Source: Peptococcaceae bacterium
Lineage (GTDB): Bacteria; Bacillota; Peptococcia; Peptococcales; Peptococcaceae
Reading direction: 5' to 3'
Length of the DNA: 24,423 bases
Assembly (NCBI GenBank): GCA_900756555.1
Contig: CAAEKP010000037.1
Location: 1-24,423, forward strand
Shown here: positions 7,103 through 16,004 of the stretch, in pieces
Layout of the letters: each line of letters begins with the position of its first letter
Position numbering within the stretch: the stretch's first letter is position 1
Made by a program: the position numbers and the translations under genes
The notes under the pieces: model-generated
The model's input: the letters and a program-made list of their open reading frames with translations, nothing else
Told to the model about the DNA's origin: nothing
The model's database searches: none

Positions 7103-9124
7103 TTAGTCTTCATAGTCTTCTAGAATCTGATATGCTACTGCACCTTCGCACTGTTTTGGCATTCTTACATCCAGCATGTGAGCTACGGTTGGAGCCATAT
7201 CAGCCTGACGGATGATACGCTGAGAGTTATAACCTTTTTTCAGGCCTTTCCCGGCAGCGATAAAGATTGGTGTTACGGATGTATTATTATAACCTTCTAC
7301 CATTGGCAGTGCATCGCCGTGCAGACGGTTTACACCTTCTTCTAACCAATACAGTACATCACCACATTCTGGACCGCCAGTGCCCAGAACCAACGCATCT
7401 TTATTACGCATAGCAACAGAGATTACGCGTTTGCCGTTCAGTCTGTAGTTGTACAGTGCGTCGATGATTTCTCGTTCTAATTCATATTTATCAGCTGGGT
7501 CTACGATACCTGTTTCGTATTTGCCTTTCAGGTTGATGTAAATCTGGCTGGCACGAGTAGCAACTGCTCTTGTTTTGCTCCAATCGATTTCTTTAATTTC
7601 GTTACCGTTTTCATCTTTCTTCAATACAGTGAAGCCCAGTTCTTTCATAACGCCAACATTACAGCCAAATGCGTCGCCGATCAATGGTTTCTCTTCTTCT
7701 TCTGGAATCAGCAGACCATGGTCAGAGAAGATCATTACAGTCCAGTCTTCATCTAAATAGTGTAAAAATTCGCCCAGGTAACGGTCTGTCTGTTTGTATA
7801 CTTCTTCGATAGCAGCCTGATAGCCTTCTTCCTCTTCTTTGCCCATGATTGGACGGTTTTTCCCATAGTACCAGAACATATGACCCATTGCGTCTACACT
7901 GTGAATATGGCTGAATACCACCTGGTATTTATTTTCGTCAATCAAATAGTTCAATGCTTTTGCCTGCCACTGAGTCAGTACATCCCAAGTAGGAAGCATA
8001 ATACGATTTACCATTTCCAAGCTCATACCATTCACAGTTGGATGCGCTAATGGATACCCTACATTTTCTACTACCTGTTTGAACAAAGATTTGGGATGGA
8101 ACAATGTATCATGATGAATGTCAAAGCATTTCCCCATCCACAGACGAACCATAGAGCCATCTTCGGCTAAATCCATCAGCAACATATTCCGACTACCCAT
8201 TACTTTTTCTTCACCGCGGATATATTCATCCACGATTGCTACTGTATATTCGTCTTTTTTCAGAACAACAATTGGATCTGTATCTTTTTTGCTGTTGTAG
8301 TAAGCGATTCTATCATACACACCGTCTTCATTTTTCAGAATCAAGCAAGGTCTTCTTACTAAACCATTGGAAGTTACTACATAGAATTCTTTTGCATCTT
8401 CTGGAGCATCCGCCCAGCTAGTTGCATCTTTGATTGGAGAGTTGCACAAATCCAGTGGAGAATCCCCTACGCCATCTTCCCCGTCAGACTGTTTCAGAAT
8501 AATATTGCGCATGCTTAATGCATCGCCGCCCAGTAATGTGCTAGTGTCAAATACATCATCGCTTTCTGGAACATCTTCAATTACGCAACCAGCGCCGGTA
8601 TTGTTGGTAGCAGCTGGTTTGAACAATACTTTTTCAAAGTCATGACGAGCCAGTACAATTTTTTCTGCATCCGCTTTTGGAGCGCCACCGTTTACAGATG
8701 TTGGCTGAGTACCGTCAACAACATGTAGATTTGGGCTATCACTGGTTGGAGGCCAGCTGGAACCTGGCCAGTGCCATACTAATGTTTTCATACCAGCCTC
8801 TGCGGTTACATTCCACAATGCCTCCGCGTGACACAGGCGAGAGTCTAAGTTATAACCAGCAGTGTCCAGATGTACTGGATCCTGTCTCCAAAAACAAGTG
8901 ATACCATGAGTTACAGGCAGAGCACCTGTCGCTAAAGTGGTCCACAGTGGTGGAGTAATGGTTGGTGGTGTACAGATTAACTGCAAGCTTTCTCTCTGCG
9001 CACCATTTTCTACATATTTTTTAATGTTAGGCAGTTTCCCTTCATCCATGAATTTTTTAGTCAGTCTTGGGTCTAAACCATCAACACCAAGTAATAATAC
9101 TTTGTCCGTATACTTTTTGCCCAT
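7103..9124 (-). CDS. Alkaline-phosphatase-superfamily hydrolase, module 2 (AP2)
   Basis: A 673-residue paralogue of AP1 with the complete catalytic set: LLGVDGLDP (D15), TPPTITPPLW (T57, likely nucleophile), HSVDAMGH (D and H ligands), FSDHG and RLHGD. No export signal, so cytoplasmic. Start ATG 9124 has GAGGAG ten bases upstream. Its C-terminal third is nearly the same as AP1 (for example RASQIYINLKGKYETG), while the middle differs, notably NVGYPLAHPTVNGMS at the variable loop where AP1 has NVGPVQMNPCFGGYN. This points to a different substrate range combined with sequence exchange between the 3' halves of AP1 and AP2. It is transcribed divergently from LTTR2 and upstream of SLC13-2. Confidence 0.9.
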   Translation of the reverse strand: MGKKYTDKVLLLGVDGLDPRLTKKFMDEGKLPNIKKYVENGAQRESLQLICTPPTITPPLWTTLATGALPVTHGITCFWRQDPVHLDTAGYNLDSRLCHAEALWNVTAEAGMKTLVWHWPGSSWPPTSDSPNLHVVDGTQPTSVNGGAPKADAEKIVLARHDFEKVLFKPAATNNTGAGCVIEDVPESDDVFDTSTLLGGDALSMRNIILKQSDGEDGVGDSPLDLCNSPIKDATSWADAPEDAKEFYVVTSNGLVRRPCLILKNEDGVYDRIAYYNSKKDTDPIVVLKKDEYTVAIVDEYIRGEEKVMGSRNMLLMDLAEDGSMVRLWMGKCFDIHHDTLFHPKSLFKQVVENVGYPLAHPTVNGMSLEMVNRIMLPTWDVLTQWQAKALNYLIDENKYQVVFSHIHSVDAMGHMFWYYGKNRPIMGKEEEEGYQAAIEEVYKQTDRYLGEFLHYLDEDWTVMIFSDHGLLIPEEEEKPLIGDAFGCNVGVMKELGFTVLKKDENGNEIKEIDWSKTRAVATRASQIYINLKGKYETGIVDPADKYELEREIIDALYNYRLNGKRVISVAMRNKDALVLGTGGPECGDVLYWLEEGVNRLHGDALPMVEGYNNTSVTPIFIAAGKGLKKGYNSQRIIRQADMAPTVAHMLDVRMPKQCEGAVAYQILEDYED

Positions 9125-9380
9125 GTTTGATACACTCCTCTAATTTAAAAGTCTCAGCAAATTAATTGTAAAATTCAGATAATTTTCACTTGAAACATCT
9201 GATCCATTTGATGATTTTATTATAGCTATTCTATTTCTTACTCGGTAGAACCCAATCTTTTGAATAAAAAGCCTATTTGTTTTAACTTTTAAGTTGAAAC
9301 TATCTTTTCGTGCAACTGCTTTTATAGTATAATACAGGTATTCCTTTCTTAAATTATTGTAATAGGAGTTGCGCCTATTT
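9125..9380. promoter_or_regulatory. Divergent AP2/LTTR2 control region, promoter class 1
   Basis: On the minus strand TACCGA (9247-9242), 17 bases, TATAAT (9224-9219), inside the conserved GGGTTCTACCGAG box and followed by a conserved ATCATCAAAT start region. On the plus strand TATAAT at 9328-9333 is the probable LTTR2 -10 box. A near-perfect inverted repeat with arms GTTTTAACTT (9279-9288) and AAGTTGAAAC (9291-9300) lies between the two promoters and is a good operator candidate. Confidence 0.65.
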
Positions 9381-10295
9381 ATGAACACCTTACATCTACA
9401 ATATATTCTCACCGTTGCTGATTACGGCTCCATCAATAAAGCCGCTCTGCAGCTCAATCTTAAAACCCAGTACATTAGCCGCATCATCAAGAATATAGAA
9501 GATGAACTGCAGATTCAAATTTTTCATCGTCACTCTCGCGGAGTTAACATTACCGAAGATGGACATATTTTTTTACGGCATGCAAAGGTTGCCACCGATG
9601 TCATCAACAAGATGTATCTACAATATCAGTATCCTAGCAAGCAATCGTACATCAACGAAAATATAGCACTAGATTTATATATTCCGCCTTTGCTTTATCC
9701 GGCCAATATCAATAAAAGCATTGCCGCCTTCCGCAAATTTTTTCCGCAGGTAAAAATCAACTATATAGAAAGTTATCTGACAGGATGTAGCAATGCCTTT
9801 CAGCAAAATCCTTATACCATTGCTTTTCAACCATTGCACGGTTCTATTGACACGTTGCCGGAAAATTTGATTGTACGCAAGCTCTATGCATCCACTTTAG
9901 TAGCACTAACCAGTAATCAAACTGCTACACAACAAAACTTAACAAAACTGTCCATTCAAGAATTACTGGAAAAAGAATTAATTTTCTTCTCTCACGGTCA
10001 AATCGAGCAATCCGCATTGTATCAAGGCCTAGCAAAATATGGCACACCTAATATCGTTTCTGTGATTGGCAACCCTACAATTTTCACGGATACTTTGGAA
10101 AACAGCAATTATTTCGCCATCGGAACGGCACGCACAGCGCAAAACAATAAAAACATTGCAGCCATCCCAATCTCTGACTTTGATGATTCATTCGTGTCCA
10201 TCGTAGCCATTATGCGAAAAGATATTGCCAACTCGCCTATTATCCGCGACTTTATCAATATCGTATTACTGCAGATTGGAGAACCAACATTATAA
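9381..10295 (+). CDS. LysR-family transcriptional regulator, module 2 (LTTR2)
   Basis: A LysR-type regulator of 304 residues, closely related to LTTR1 and LTTR3: MNTLHLQYILTVADYGS at the N terminus, winged HTH through about residue 60 with HRHSRGVNITEDG, then the effector-binding domain. ATG 9381 is preferred because it aligns with the start of LTTR1 and LTTR3; TAGGAG lies 12 bases upstream. An in-frame TTG at 9369 directly abuts the RBS and is unlikely. It probably senses the AP2 or SLC13-2 substrate and acts on the intergenic control region. It ends before the terminator at 10322-10382. Confidence 0.92.
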   Translation: MNTLHLQYILTVADYGSINKAALQLNLKTQYISRIIKNIEDELQIQIFHRHSRGVNITEDGHIFLRHAKVATDVINKMYLQYQYPSKQSYINENIALDLYIPPLLYPANINKSIAAFRKFFPQVKINYIESYLTGCSNAFQQNPYTIAFQPLHGSIDTLPENLIVRKLYASTLVALTSNQTATQQNLTKLSIQELLEKELIFFSHGQIEQSALYQGLAKYGTPNIVSVIGNPTIFTDTLENSNYFAIGTARTAQNNKNIAAIPISDFDDSFVSIVAIMRKDIANSPIIRDFINIVLLQIGEPTL

Positions 10296-10321
10296 CGATT
10301 AATCCTTTCGTCAAGCAATCA

Positions 10322-10382
10322 AAAAAGCAGGTGTACCGCAAGATAACTGTAATTCGGTCATCTCGCAGCGCACCTGCTTTTT
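10322..10382. terminator. Bidirectional terminator between LTTR2 and AP3
   Basis: A 12-base-pair outer stem, AAAAAGCAGGTG (10322-10333) against CACCTGCTTTTT (10371-10382), with an imperfectly paired inner part. A and T runs on both sides fit termination in both directions. The inner sequence is related to the terminator at 13652-13712, which indicates that the module junctions were duplicated too. Confidence 0.8.
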
Positions 10383-10418
10383 ATTTTATGCTTTTTTCTT
10401 ATCAGTTAAGGTAGATAA

Positions 10419-12440
10419 TTAGTCTTCGTAGTCTTCCAGAATCTGATATACTACTGCGCCTTCACACTGTTTTGGCATTCTAATATCCAGCATATGAGCA
10501 ACGGTTGGTGTTACATCTACCTGACGAATGATACGCTGACAATCATAACCCTGTTTCAAGCCTTTACCAGCTGCCAGGAAGATAGGTGTTACAGAGCTAT
10601 CGAAATGACCTTCCATAGTTGGCAGAGCATCACCGTGCAGACGGTTTACACCTTCTTCTAACCAATACAGTACATCACCGCATTCTGGACCACCAGTACC
10701 CAATACTACAGCATCTTTGTTACGCATAGCCACATTGATAACACGTTTGCCATTGAAACGATAGCTGTACAGCGCGTCAATGATTTCCCGTTCTAATTCA
10801 TATTTATCTTCTTGGTCTACAATACCAGTTGGATATTTACCTTTTAAGTTGATATAAATCTGACCAGCACGGGTCGCAACGGCTCTTGTTTTTTCCCAGT
10901 CAATTTCACGAATATCATTGCCATTTTCGTCTTTTTTCAGAACAGTGAAGCCTAAATCCTGCATTACTTTGATGTTACAGCCAAACGCGTCACCGATTAA
11001 TGGTTTTTCTTCTTCTGGAGTTACAATCAGACCATGGTCAGAGAAAATCATAACGGTCCAGCCTTCATCTAAATAGTGCATGAACTCACCAATATAACGG
11101 TCTGTGTGCAGATAAGCTTCTTCAATCTGTTTCTGATATCTGTCTTCTTCCAGTTTGCCCATGATTGGACGATCTTTCCCATAATACCAGAACATGTGAC
11201 CCATAGAGTCTACATTGTGAATGTGGGAGAACACTACTTGATACTGGTTTTCTTCAATCAGATAGTTCAGTGCTCTCGCCTGCCACTGACAATAATAGTC
11301 CCAAGTAGGTACTACACAGCGTTCTACTAATTCGATGTCCTGACCACCAGAAGCTGGACTAACAGGGATTAAGCCCACATTATCGGTCAACTGTTTAAAC
11401 AGAGATTTTGGATGGAACAGAGTATCATGATCCACTTCCATGGATTTACTCATCCACAGACGAACCATAGAACCATCTTCCTCAATATCTAACAAACGCA
11501 TATTACGATTTGCCAGTTTCTTTTCATCTTTATGAATAAATTCGTCTACTACATCAATTACGTATTCATCATTTTTTATTGTAGCAAGTGGTTCCACATC
11601 TTTCTTGCTATGATAGAAAGCGATTCTGTCATATTTTCCGTCTTCATTTTTCAAAATTAAGCAAGGTCTCCGAACTAAACCATTGGAGGTCACGCAATAG
11701 AATTCTTTTGCGCCTTCTGGAGCATTTGCCCAGCCAGTTGCTTCTTTGATTGGAGAGTTGCAGATATCAAATGGTACATCTTCTACGCCATCTTCCCCAT
11801 CGGACTGTTTCAGAATCAAGTTACGCATGCTCATAGCGTCGCCGCCTAAGATGCTCTTTGCATCAAAAGTATCATCTTTTTCTGGAATATCTTCAATTAC
11901 GCAGCCTGCGCCTGTATTACTGGTTGCTGCTGGTTTATAGATAACTTCTTTGAAGTCTTCACGAGCCAGAACGATTTTTTCCAGTTCAATACGAGCAACC
12001 CCAGCATTAATAGCTGCTGGCTGTGTACCTTCTACTACATGTAAGTTTGGACTCTGGCTGGTTGGAGGCCAGCTGGAACCTGGCCAGTGCCATACTAATG
12101 TTTTCATGCCAGCTTCTGCGGTTACATTCCACAGCTGTTCTGCTGTACACAGACGGGAGTCTAAGTTATAGCCTGCTGTATCCAGATGCACTGGATCCTG
12201 TCTCCAGAAGCAAGTGATACCGTGAGTTACAGGCAGGGCGCCAGTTGCTAAGGTTGTCCACAGTGGTGGAGTAATAGTTGGTGGTGTACACATCAACTGT
12301 AAATTCTCTTTCTGCGCACCGTGTTCTACGAATTTCTTAATATTTGGCAGCTTACCTTCTTCCATAAATTTCTTTGTCATTTTTGGGTCCATACCATCGA
12401 TACCCAGCAATAATACTTTGTCCGTATACTGTTTTCCCAT
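10419..12440 (-). CDS. Alkaline-phosphatase-superfamily hydrolase, module 3 (AP3)
   Basis: A 673-residue AlkP-superfamily paralogue. Active-site blocks are intact: LLGIDGMDP, TPPTITPPLW, HNVDSMGH, FSDHG and RLHGD. It is the most diverged of the five in small ways (GIDGMDPKMT instead of GVDGLDPRLT, SDHGLIVTPEEEK, YSYRFNGKRVINVA, EDKYELE). Its variable loop reads NVGLIPVSPASGGQD. No signal peptide. Start ATG 12440 with GAGGAG upstream. No transporter gene follows; the next gene downstream is the converging LTTR2. It would therefore need a transporter encoded elsewhere, one of the three SLC13 proteins here, or an internally made substrate. Confidence 0.9.
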   Translation of the reverse strand: MGKQYTDKVLLLGIDGMDPKMTKKFMEEGKLPNIKKFVEHGAQKENLQLMCTPPTITPPLWTTLATGALPVTHGITCFWRQDPVHLDTAGYNLDSRLCTAEQLWNVTAEAGMKTLVWHWPGSSWPPTSQSPNLHVVEGTQPAAINAGVARIELEKIVLAREDFKEVIYKPAATSNTGAGCVIEDIPEKDDTFDAKSILGGDAMSMRNLILKQSDGEDGVEDVPFDICNSPIKEATGWANAPEGAKEFYCVTSNGLVRRPCLILKNEDGKYDRIAFYHSKKDVEPLATIKNDEYVIDVVDEFIHKDEKKLANRNMRLLDIEEDGSMVRLWMSKSMEVDHDTLFHPKSLFKQLTDNVGLIPVSPASGGQDIELVERCVVPTWDYYCQWQARALNYLIEENQYQVVFSHIHNVDSMGHMFWYYGKDRPIMGKLEEDRYQKQIEEAYLHTDRYIGEFMHYLDEGWTVMIFSDHGLIVTPEEEKPLIGDAFGCNIKVMQDLGFTVLKKDENGNDIREIDWEKTRAVATRAGQIYINLKGKYPTGIVDQEDKYELEREIIDALYSYRFNGKRVINVAMRNKDAVVLGTGGPECGDVLYWLEEGVNRLHGDALPTMEGHFDSSVTPIFLAAGKGLKQGYDCQRIIRQVDVTPTVAHMLDIRMPKQCEGAVVYQILEDYED

Positions 12441-12698
12441 TGTAATAACACTCCTCTAATCGCTAAAAATATCTTAGTTCTATGCAGAGCCTCGCTATTA
12501 AAAGCTCTGCTCTATTTGATGGTTTTATTATAGCTATTATTTTTATTTCTCGGTAGAACCCGTTTTTTTGCCTATATCGCCTTCCAGTATTAAGAAAAAT
12601 ATTGGAGCAAAAATAAAATCTCTTTGCGAAGTCAATTACTTTTAGTATAATAAGAGATATATTTCTTTCTATCATCCCAACAGGAGTTGTGAATTTTT
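12441..12698. promoter_or_regulatory. Divergent AP3/LTTR3 control region, promoter class 1
   Basis: On the minus strand TACCGA (12555-12550), 17 bases, TATAAT (12532-12527), within GGGTTCTACCGAG exactly as in modules 1 and 2. On the plus strand TTGCGA (12624-12629), 16 bases, TATAAT (12646-12651) is a good LTTR3 promoter. An inverted repeat CCAGTATT (12584-12591) / AATATTGG (12598-12605) lies between them and may be an operator. Confidence 0.65.
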
Positions 12699-13625
12699 AT
12701 GAACACACTGCATCTTCAATATATTATTACAGTTGCCGAATACGGCTCTATCAACAAAGCCAGTCAGCAGTTAAATATGAAAAATCAATATCTCAGCTAC
12801 CTCATTAAAAATATGGAAGATGAGCTGCATATTCAAATCTTTCAGCGCCATTCCCGCGGCGTTACCGTCACCGAAGACGGTCAAGTATTTTTAGAGTACG
12901 CCAAATTAATTGTAGACACCGCCAATAAAATGCACTTGCAGCACCAATATCCCAGCAAACAAGTTTATACCGATGAAGAAATTACGCTGAATTTATATAT
13001 TCCACCGCTGCTGTATCCTGTCAATTTAAATAAAAGTCTTGCTACTTATCGCAAATTTTTTCCCCATGTAAAGATTAATTACACAACAGGATATTTGGAA
13101 GATTGCCTAGCAGCCATTCAACAGGAACCTTACGCTATTACTTTGCAGCCAGATGCTATCCAGTTTGAACGGCTTGCTACCAAACTGCCGCCCCAATTAA
13201 AAATCATTAAGCTGTATTCCTCCACACTGGTGGCGCTGACCAACCGGCAAAATGCTGTACAACAGAATTTAACTAGCATCACCGTGCAAGAACTATTAGA
13301 GAAAGAACTGATTTTGTACTCTTCCGGAAAAATAGAACAATCTGCACTTTATCAAGGGTTAGCAAAACACGGCATACCGAACATTGTTTCTACTATCGAG
13401 AATCAAACAATTTTTATTGATACCTTAGAAAACGGGAACTATTTTACCGTCGGTTCCCTTAGATTGGCGCAAAACAATAAAAATATTGTAGCAATTCCCA
13501 TCTCTGATTTTGACAGCAATTTCTTATCGGTAGTAGCCATTGTGCGGGAAGACATTGCCACTTCCCCTATCATCCGCGACTTTTTAAATATCCTTTTGCT
13601 GCAGATTGATAAGCCAACATTATAA
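12699..13625 (+). CDS. LysR-family transcriptional regulator, module 3 (LTTR3)
   Basis: A 308-residue LysR-type regulator of the LTTR1/LTTR2 class: MNTLHLQYIITVAEYGS, HTH and wing ending QRHSRGVTVTEDG, then the effector domain. It resembles LTTR2 most, sharing LLEKELI, IEQSALYQGLAKHG and NNKNIVAIPISDFD stretches. Start ATG 12699 has AGGAG 12 bases upstream, the same unusually long spacing as LTTR2. It diverges from AP3 and is probably its activator. The gene converges on AP4 and ends at a bidirectional terminator. Confidence 0.92.
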   Translation: MNTLHLQYIITVAEYGSINKASQQLNMKNQYLSYLIKNMEDELHIQIFQRHSRGVTVTEDGQVFLEYAKLIVDTANKMHLQHQYPSKQVYTDEEITLNLYIPPLLYPVNLNKSLATYRKFFPHVKINYTTGYLEDCLAAIQQEPYAITLQPDAIQFERLATKLPPQLKIIKLYSSTLVALTNRQNAVQQNLTSITVQELLEKELILYSSGKIEQSALYQGLAKHGIPNIVSTIENQTIFIDTLENGNYFTVGSLRLAQNNKNIVAIPISDFDSNFLSVVAIVREDIATSPIIRDFLNILLLQIDKPTL

Positions 13626-13651
13626 ACAAATGTCACTTTTATCATGCAAAT

Positions 13652-13712
13652 AAAAAAGCAGACATACCGTGAGATAACTGTAAAGTACGGTCATCTCGCA
13701 GCACATCTGCTT
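13652..13712. terminator. Bidirectional terminator between LTTR3 and AP4
   Basis: A long imperfect hairpin, with GCAGA (13658-13662) pairing TCTGC (13706-13710) at the base, a paired inner part around GAGATAACTG and CGGTCATCTC, and an A6 run (13652-13657) giving a U-tract on the minus strand. It is paralogous to the terminator at 10322-10382. Confidence 0.75.
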
Positions 13713-13742
13713 CTATTTATTTTGTTAGTTTGCGTAAATTAA

Positions 13743-15764
13743 TTAGTCAACATAGTCAGCATCTTCTAAAATCTGATAAATAACCGCACCTTCGCACTGT
13801 TTTGGCATTCTAACATCCAGCATGTGAGCCAGAGTTGGAGCCATATCTGCCTGGCGAATGATACGCTGAGATTTGTAGCCTTTTTTCAGACCTTTACCAG
13901 CTGCGATAAAGATTGGGCTTACAGATGTTTCTTTATAGCCTTCTACCATTGGCAGTGCATCGCCGTGCAGACGGTTTACGCCTTCTTCTAACCAGTACAG
14001 TACATCACCGCACTGTGGACCACCAGTACCCAGTACCATAGCATCTTTATTGCGCATTGCTACCGCGATAACACGTTTGCCATTTAATCTGTAGTTGTAC
14101 AGACCATCAATAATTTCCCGTTCTAATTCATATTTATCTGCTGGGTCTACGATACCAGTTGGATATTTACCTTTCAAGTTAATGTAAATCTGTCCACCAC
14201 GGGTAGCAACCGCTCTGGTTTTTTCCCAGTCGATTTCTTTCAAGTTGTTACCGTTTTCATCTTTTTTCAGGATAGTGAAACCTAATTCCTGCATAACCAT
14301 TACATTACAACCAAATGCGTCACCGATTAATGGTTTTTCTTCTTCTTCTGGTGTCAACAGGCCATGGTCAGAGAAAATCATAATGGTCCAGCCTTCATCC
14401 AGATAATGTGTAAATCTACCCAGATATCTGTCTGTTTGCAGATATACTTCTTCCATTGCTGCCTGATATTCTTCTTCTTCCAGTTTGTTCATCACTGGAC
14501 GGTTTTTGCCGTAATACCAGAACATATGACCCTGAGCGTCTACATTATGGATGTGAGAGAATACTACATCATATTTATTTTCATCAATCAGGTAATTTAA
14601 GGTGTCAGCTTGCCACTGGCAGTAATGATCCCAGGTTGGCATCATGATTCGGTTTACAATTTCCAGATTTTTACCGCCAAAAGTTGGTGTTGGTGGAACA
14701 TACCCTACATTGTCCACAATCTGTTTGTAGAGGGATTTTGGATGGAACATAGTGTCATGGGCAACATCAAAAGCTTTACTCATCCAAAAACGAACGAAAC
14801 TACCATCTTCTGCGATATCCATAACCATCATGTTACGGCTAGCCATGACTTTTTCTTCTTTGTAGATCATTTCATCTACAACACCCATTTTATATTCGTC
14901 TTTTTTCAGAACAACGATTGGTTCCACATCTTTTTTGCTGTGGTAATAAGCAACTCTGTCATATTTACCTTCTTCGTTTTTCAGAATCAGGCAAGGTCTT
15001 CTAACCAGACCACTGGAAGTTACTACATAGAATTCTTTTGCGCCTTCTGGAGCATCTGCCCAGCCTGCTGCGTCTTTGATTGGAGAGTTGCACAGGTCAA
15101 CTGCTACATCTTCAATTCCATCTTCCCCGTCGGACTGTTTTAAGATGATATTGGTCATGCTCATACCACCCAGAAGGCTATTGGTATCAAAAGTGTCATC
15201 GCTTTCAGGAATGTCTTCGATAACGCAGCCTGCGCCAGTATTAGTGGTAGCAGCCGGTTTGAATAATACTTCCTTGAATGTATCTTTTGCTACGGTAATT
15301 TTTTCACCTTCTACTTTTGCAACACCTGCATTTACACCAGCTGGCTGTGTACCGTCAACTACATGCAGATTTGGGTTATCGCTGGTTGGAGGCCAGCTGG
15401 AACCTGGCCAGTGCCATACTAATGTTTTCATGCCAGCTTCGGCTGTTACATTCCACAATGCTTCTGCTTCACACAGACGAGAGTCTAAGTTATAACCTGC
15501 TGTATCCAGTTTCACTGGATCCTGTCTCCAGAAGCAAGTGATGCCATGCGTTACAGGCAGCGCACCTGTTGCTAACGTTGTCCACAGTGGTGGAGTGATG
15601 GTTGGTGGTGTGCAAACCAGCTGTAAGCTTTCTTTCTGCGCGCCAGCATCTACAAATTTTTTGATATTAGGCAGTTTACCCTGTTTCATAAATTTGGTTG
15701 TCAGTCTTGGGTCTAAACCATCAACACCCAGTAATAATACTTTGTCCGTATACTTTTTACTCAT
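13743..15764 (-). CDS. Alkaline-phosphatase-superfamily hydrolase, module 4 (AP4)
   Basis: A 673-residue AlkP-superfamily hydrolase with the full catalytic set (LLGVDGLDP, TPPTITPPLW, HNVDAQGH, FSDHG, RLHGD) and no export signal. It has glutamine in HNVDAQGH where the others have methionine or serine-methionine, and VKLDTAGYN instead of VHLDTAGYN. It is closest to AP5: both end ILEDADYVD, share the loop pattern NVGY(V/I)PP(T/N)PTFGGKN, and have a 92-base exact DNA match (14950-15041 and 20096-20187). Start ATG 15764 has AAGGAG upstream. No transporter gene follows. It diverges from LTTR4, a class 2 regulator. Confidence 0.9.
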   Translation of the reverse strand: MSKKYTDKVLLLGVDGLDPRLTTKFMKQGKLPNIKKFVDAGAQKESLQLVCTPPTITPPLWTTLATGALPVTHGITCFWRQDPVKLDTAGYNLDSRLCEAEALWNVTAEAGMKTLVWHWPGSSWPPTSDNPNLHVVDGTQPAGVNAGVAKVEGEKITVAKDTFKEVLFKPAATTNTGAGCVIEDIPESDDTFDTNSLLGGMSMTNIILKQSDGEDGIEDVAVDLCNSPIKDAAGWADAPEGAKEFYVVTSSGLVRRPCLILKNEEGKYDRVAYYHSKKDVEPIVVLKKDEYKMGVVDEMIYKEEKVMASRNMMVMDIAEDGSFVRFWMSKAFDVAHDTMFHPKSLYKQIVDNVGYVPPTPTFGGKNLEIVNRIMMPTWDHYCQWQADTLNYLIDENKYDVVFSHIHNVDAQGHMFWYYGKNRPVMNKLEEEEYQAAMEEVYLQTDRYLGRFTHYLDEGWTIMIFSDHGLLTPEEEEKPLIGDAFGCNVMVMQELGFTILKKDENGNNLKEIDWEKTRAVATRGGQIYINLKGKYPTGIVDPADKYELEREIIDGLYNYRLNGKRVIAVAMRNKDAMVLGTGGPQCGDVLYWLEEGVNRLHGDALPMVEGYKETSVSPIFIAAGKGLKKGYKSQRIIRQADMAPTLAHMLDVRMPKQCEGAVIYQILEDADYVD
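14950..15041. repeat. 92-base exact direct repeat inside AP4 (partner in AP5)
   Basis: This stretch is identical, in the same orientation, to 20096-20187 within AP5. It covers a conserved coding segment (around RRPCLILKNE), but identity at all synonymous sites over 92 bases suggests recent copying or gene conversion. Confidence 0.85.
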
Positions 15765-16004
15765 GTTTCATACACTCCTTTTTTATAATAAGACCTTGCT
15801 CTTTTCTATGGCTTTATTATATAATTATATTTATACCTTGCATAGTTCCTGTTGATTACAAAAAAACAGCGTTTTAGGTAACAGTCCGTTACCTAAAATT
15901 TTTTGGCTATGCGTTCTTTCTACTGTGCTCGCTTCTGTAAAAAAGGACCTTATGCTAAGTCCCTCATAGAAATAAGCCAACAGCACTGTTTAAAAGGAGT
16001 TATT
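15765..16004. promoter_or_regulatory. Divergent AP4/LTTR4 control region, promoter class 2
   Basis: On the minus strand TATGCA (15844-15839), 17 bases, TATAAT (15821-15816). Upstream is a perfect inverted repeat, TTTTAGGTAAC (15872-15882) and GTTACCTAAAA (15888-15898) with a 5-base loop. Its core TAAC-N5-GTTA is a classical LTTR T-N11-A box (15879-15891), centred roughly 70-80 bases upstream of the likely AP4 start. Module 5 has a degenerate copy at exactly the same distance from its -10. No obvious plus-strand promoter for LTTR4 was seen between 15900 and 15990. Confidence 0.7.

Noticed and set aside
15903..16004. N-terminal extension of LTTR4 from an upstream TTG
   Set aside because: The extension has no RBS, does not match other LTTRs, and a strong AAGGAG precedes ATG 16005, whose product aligns with LTTR5.
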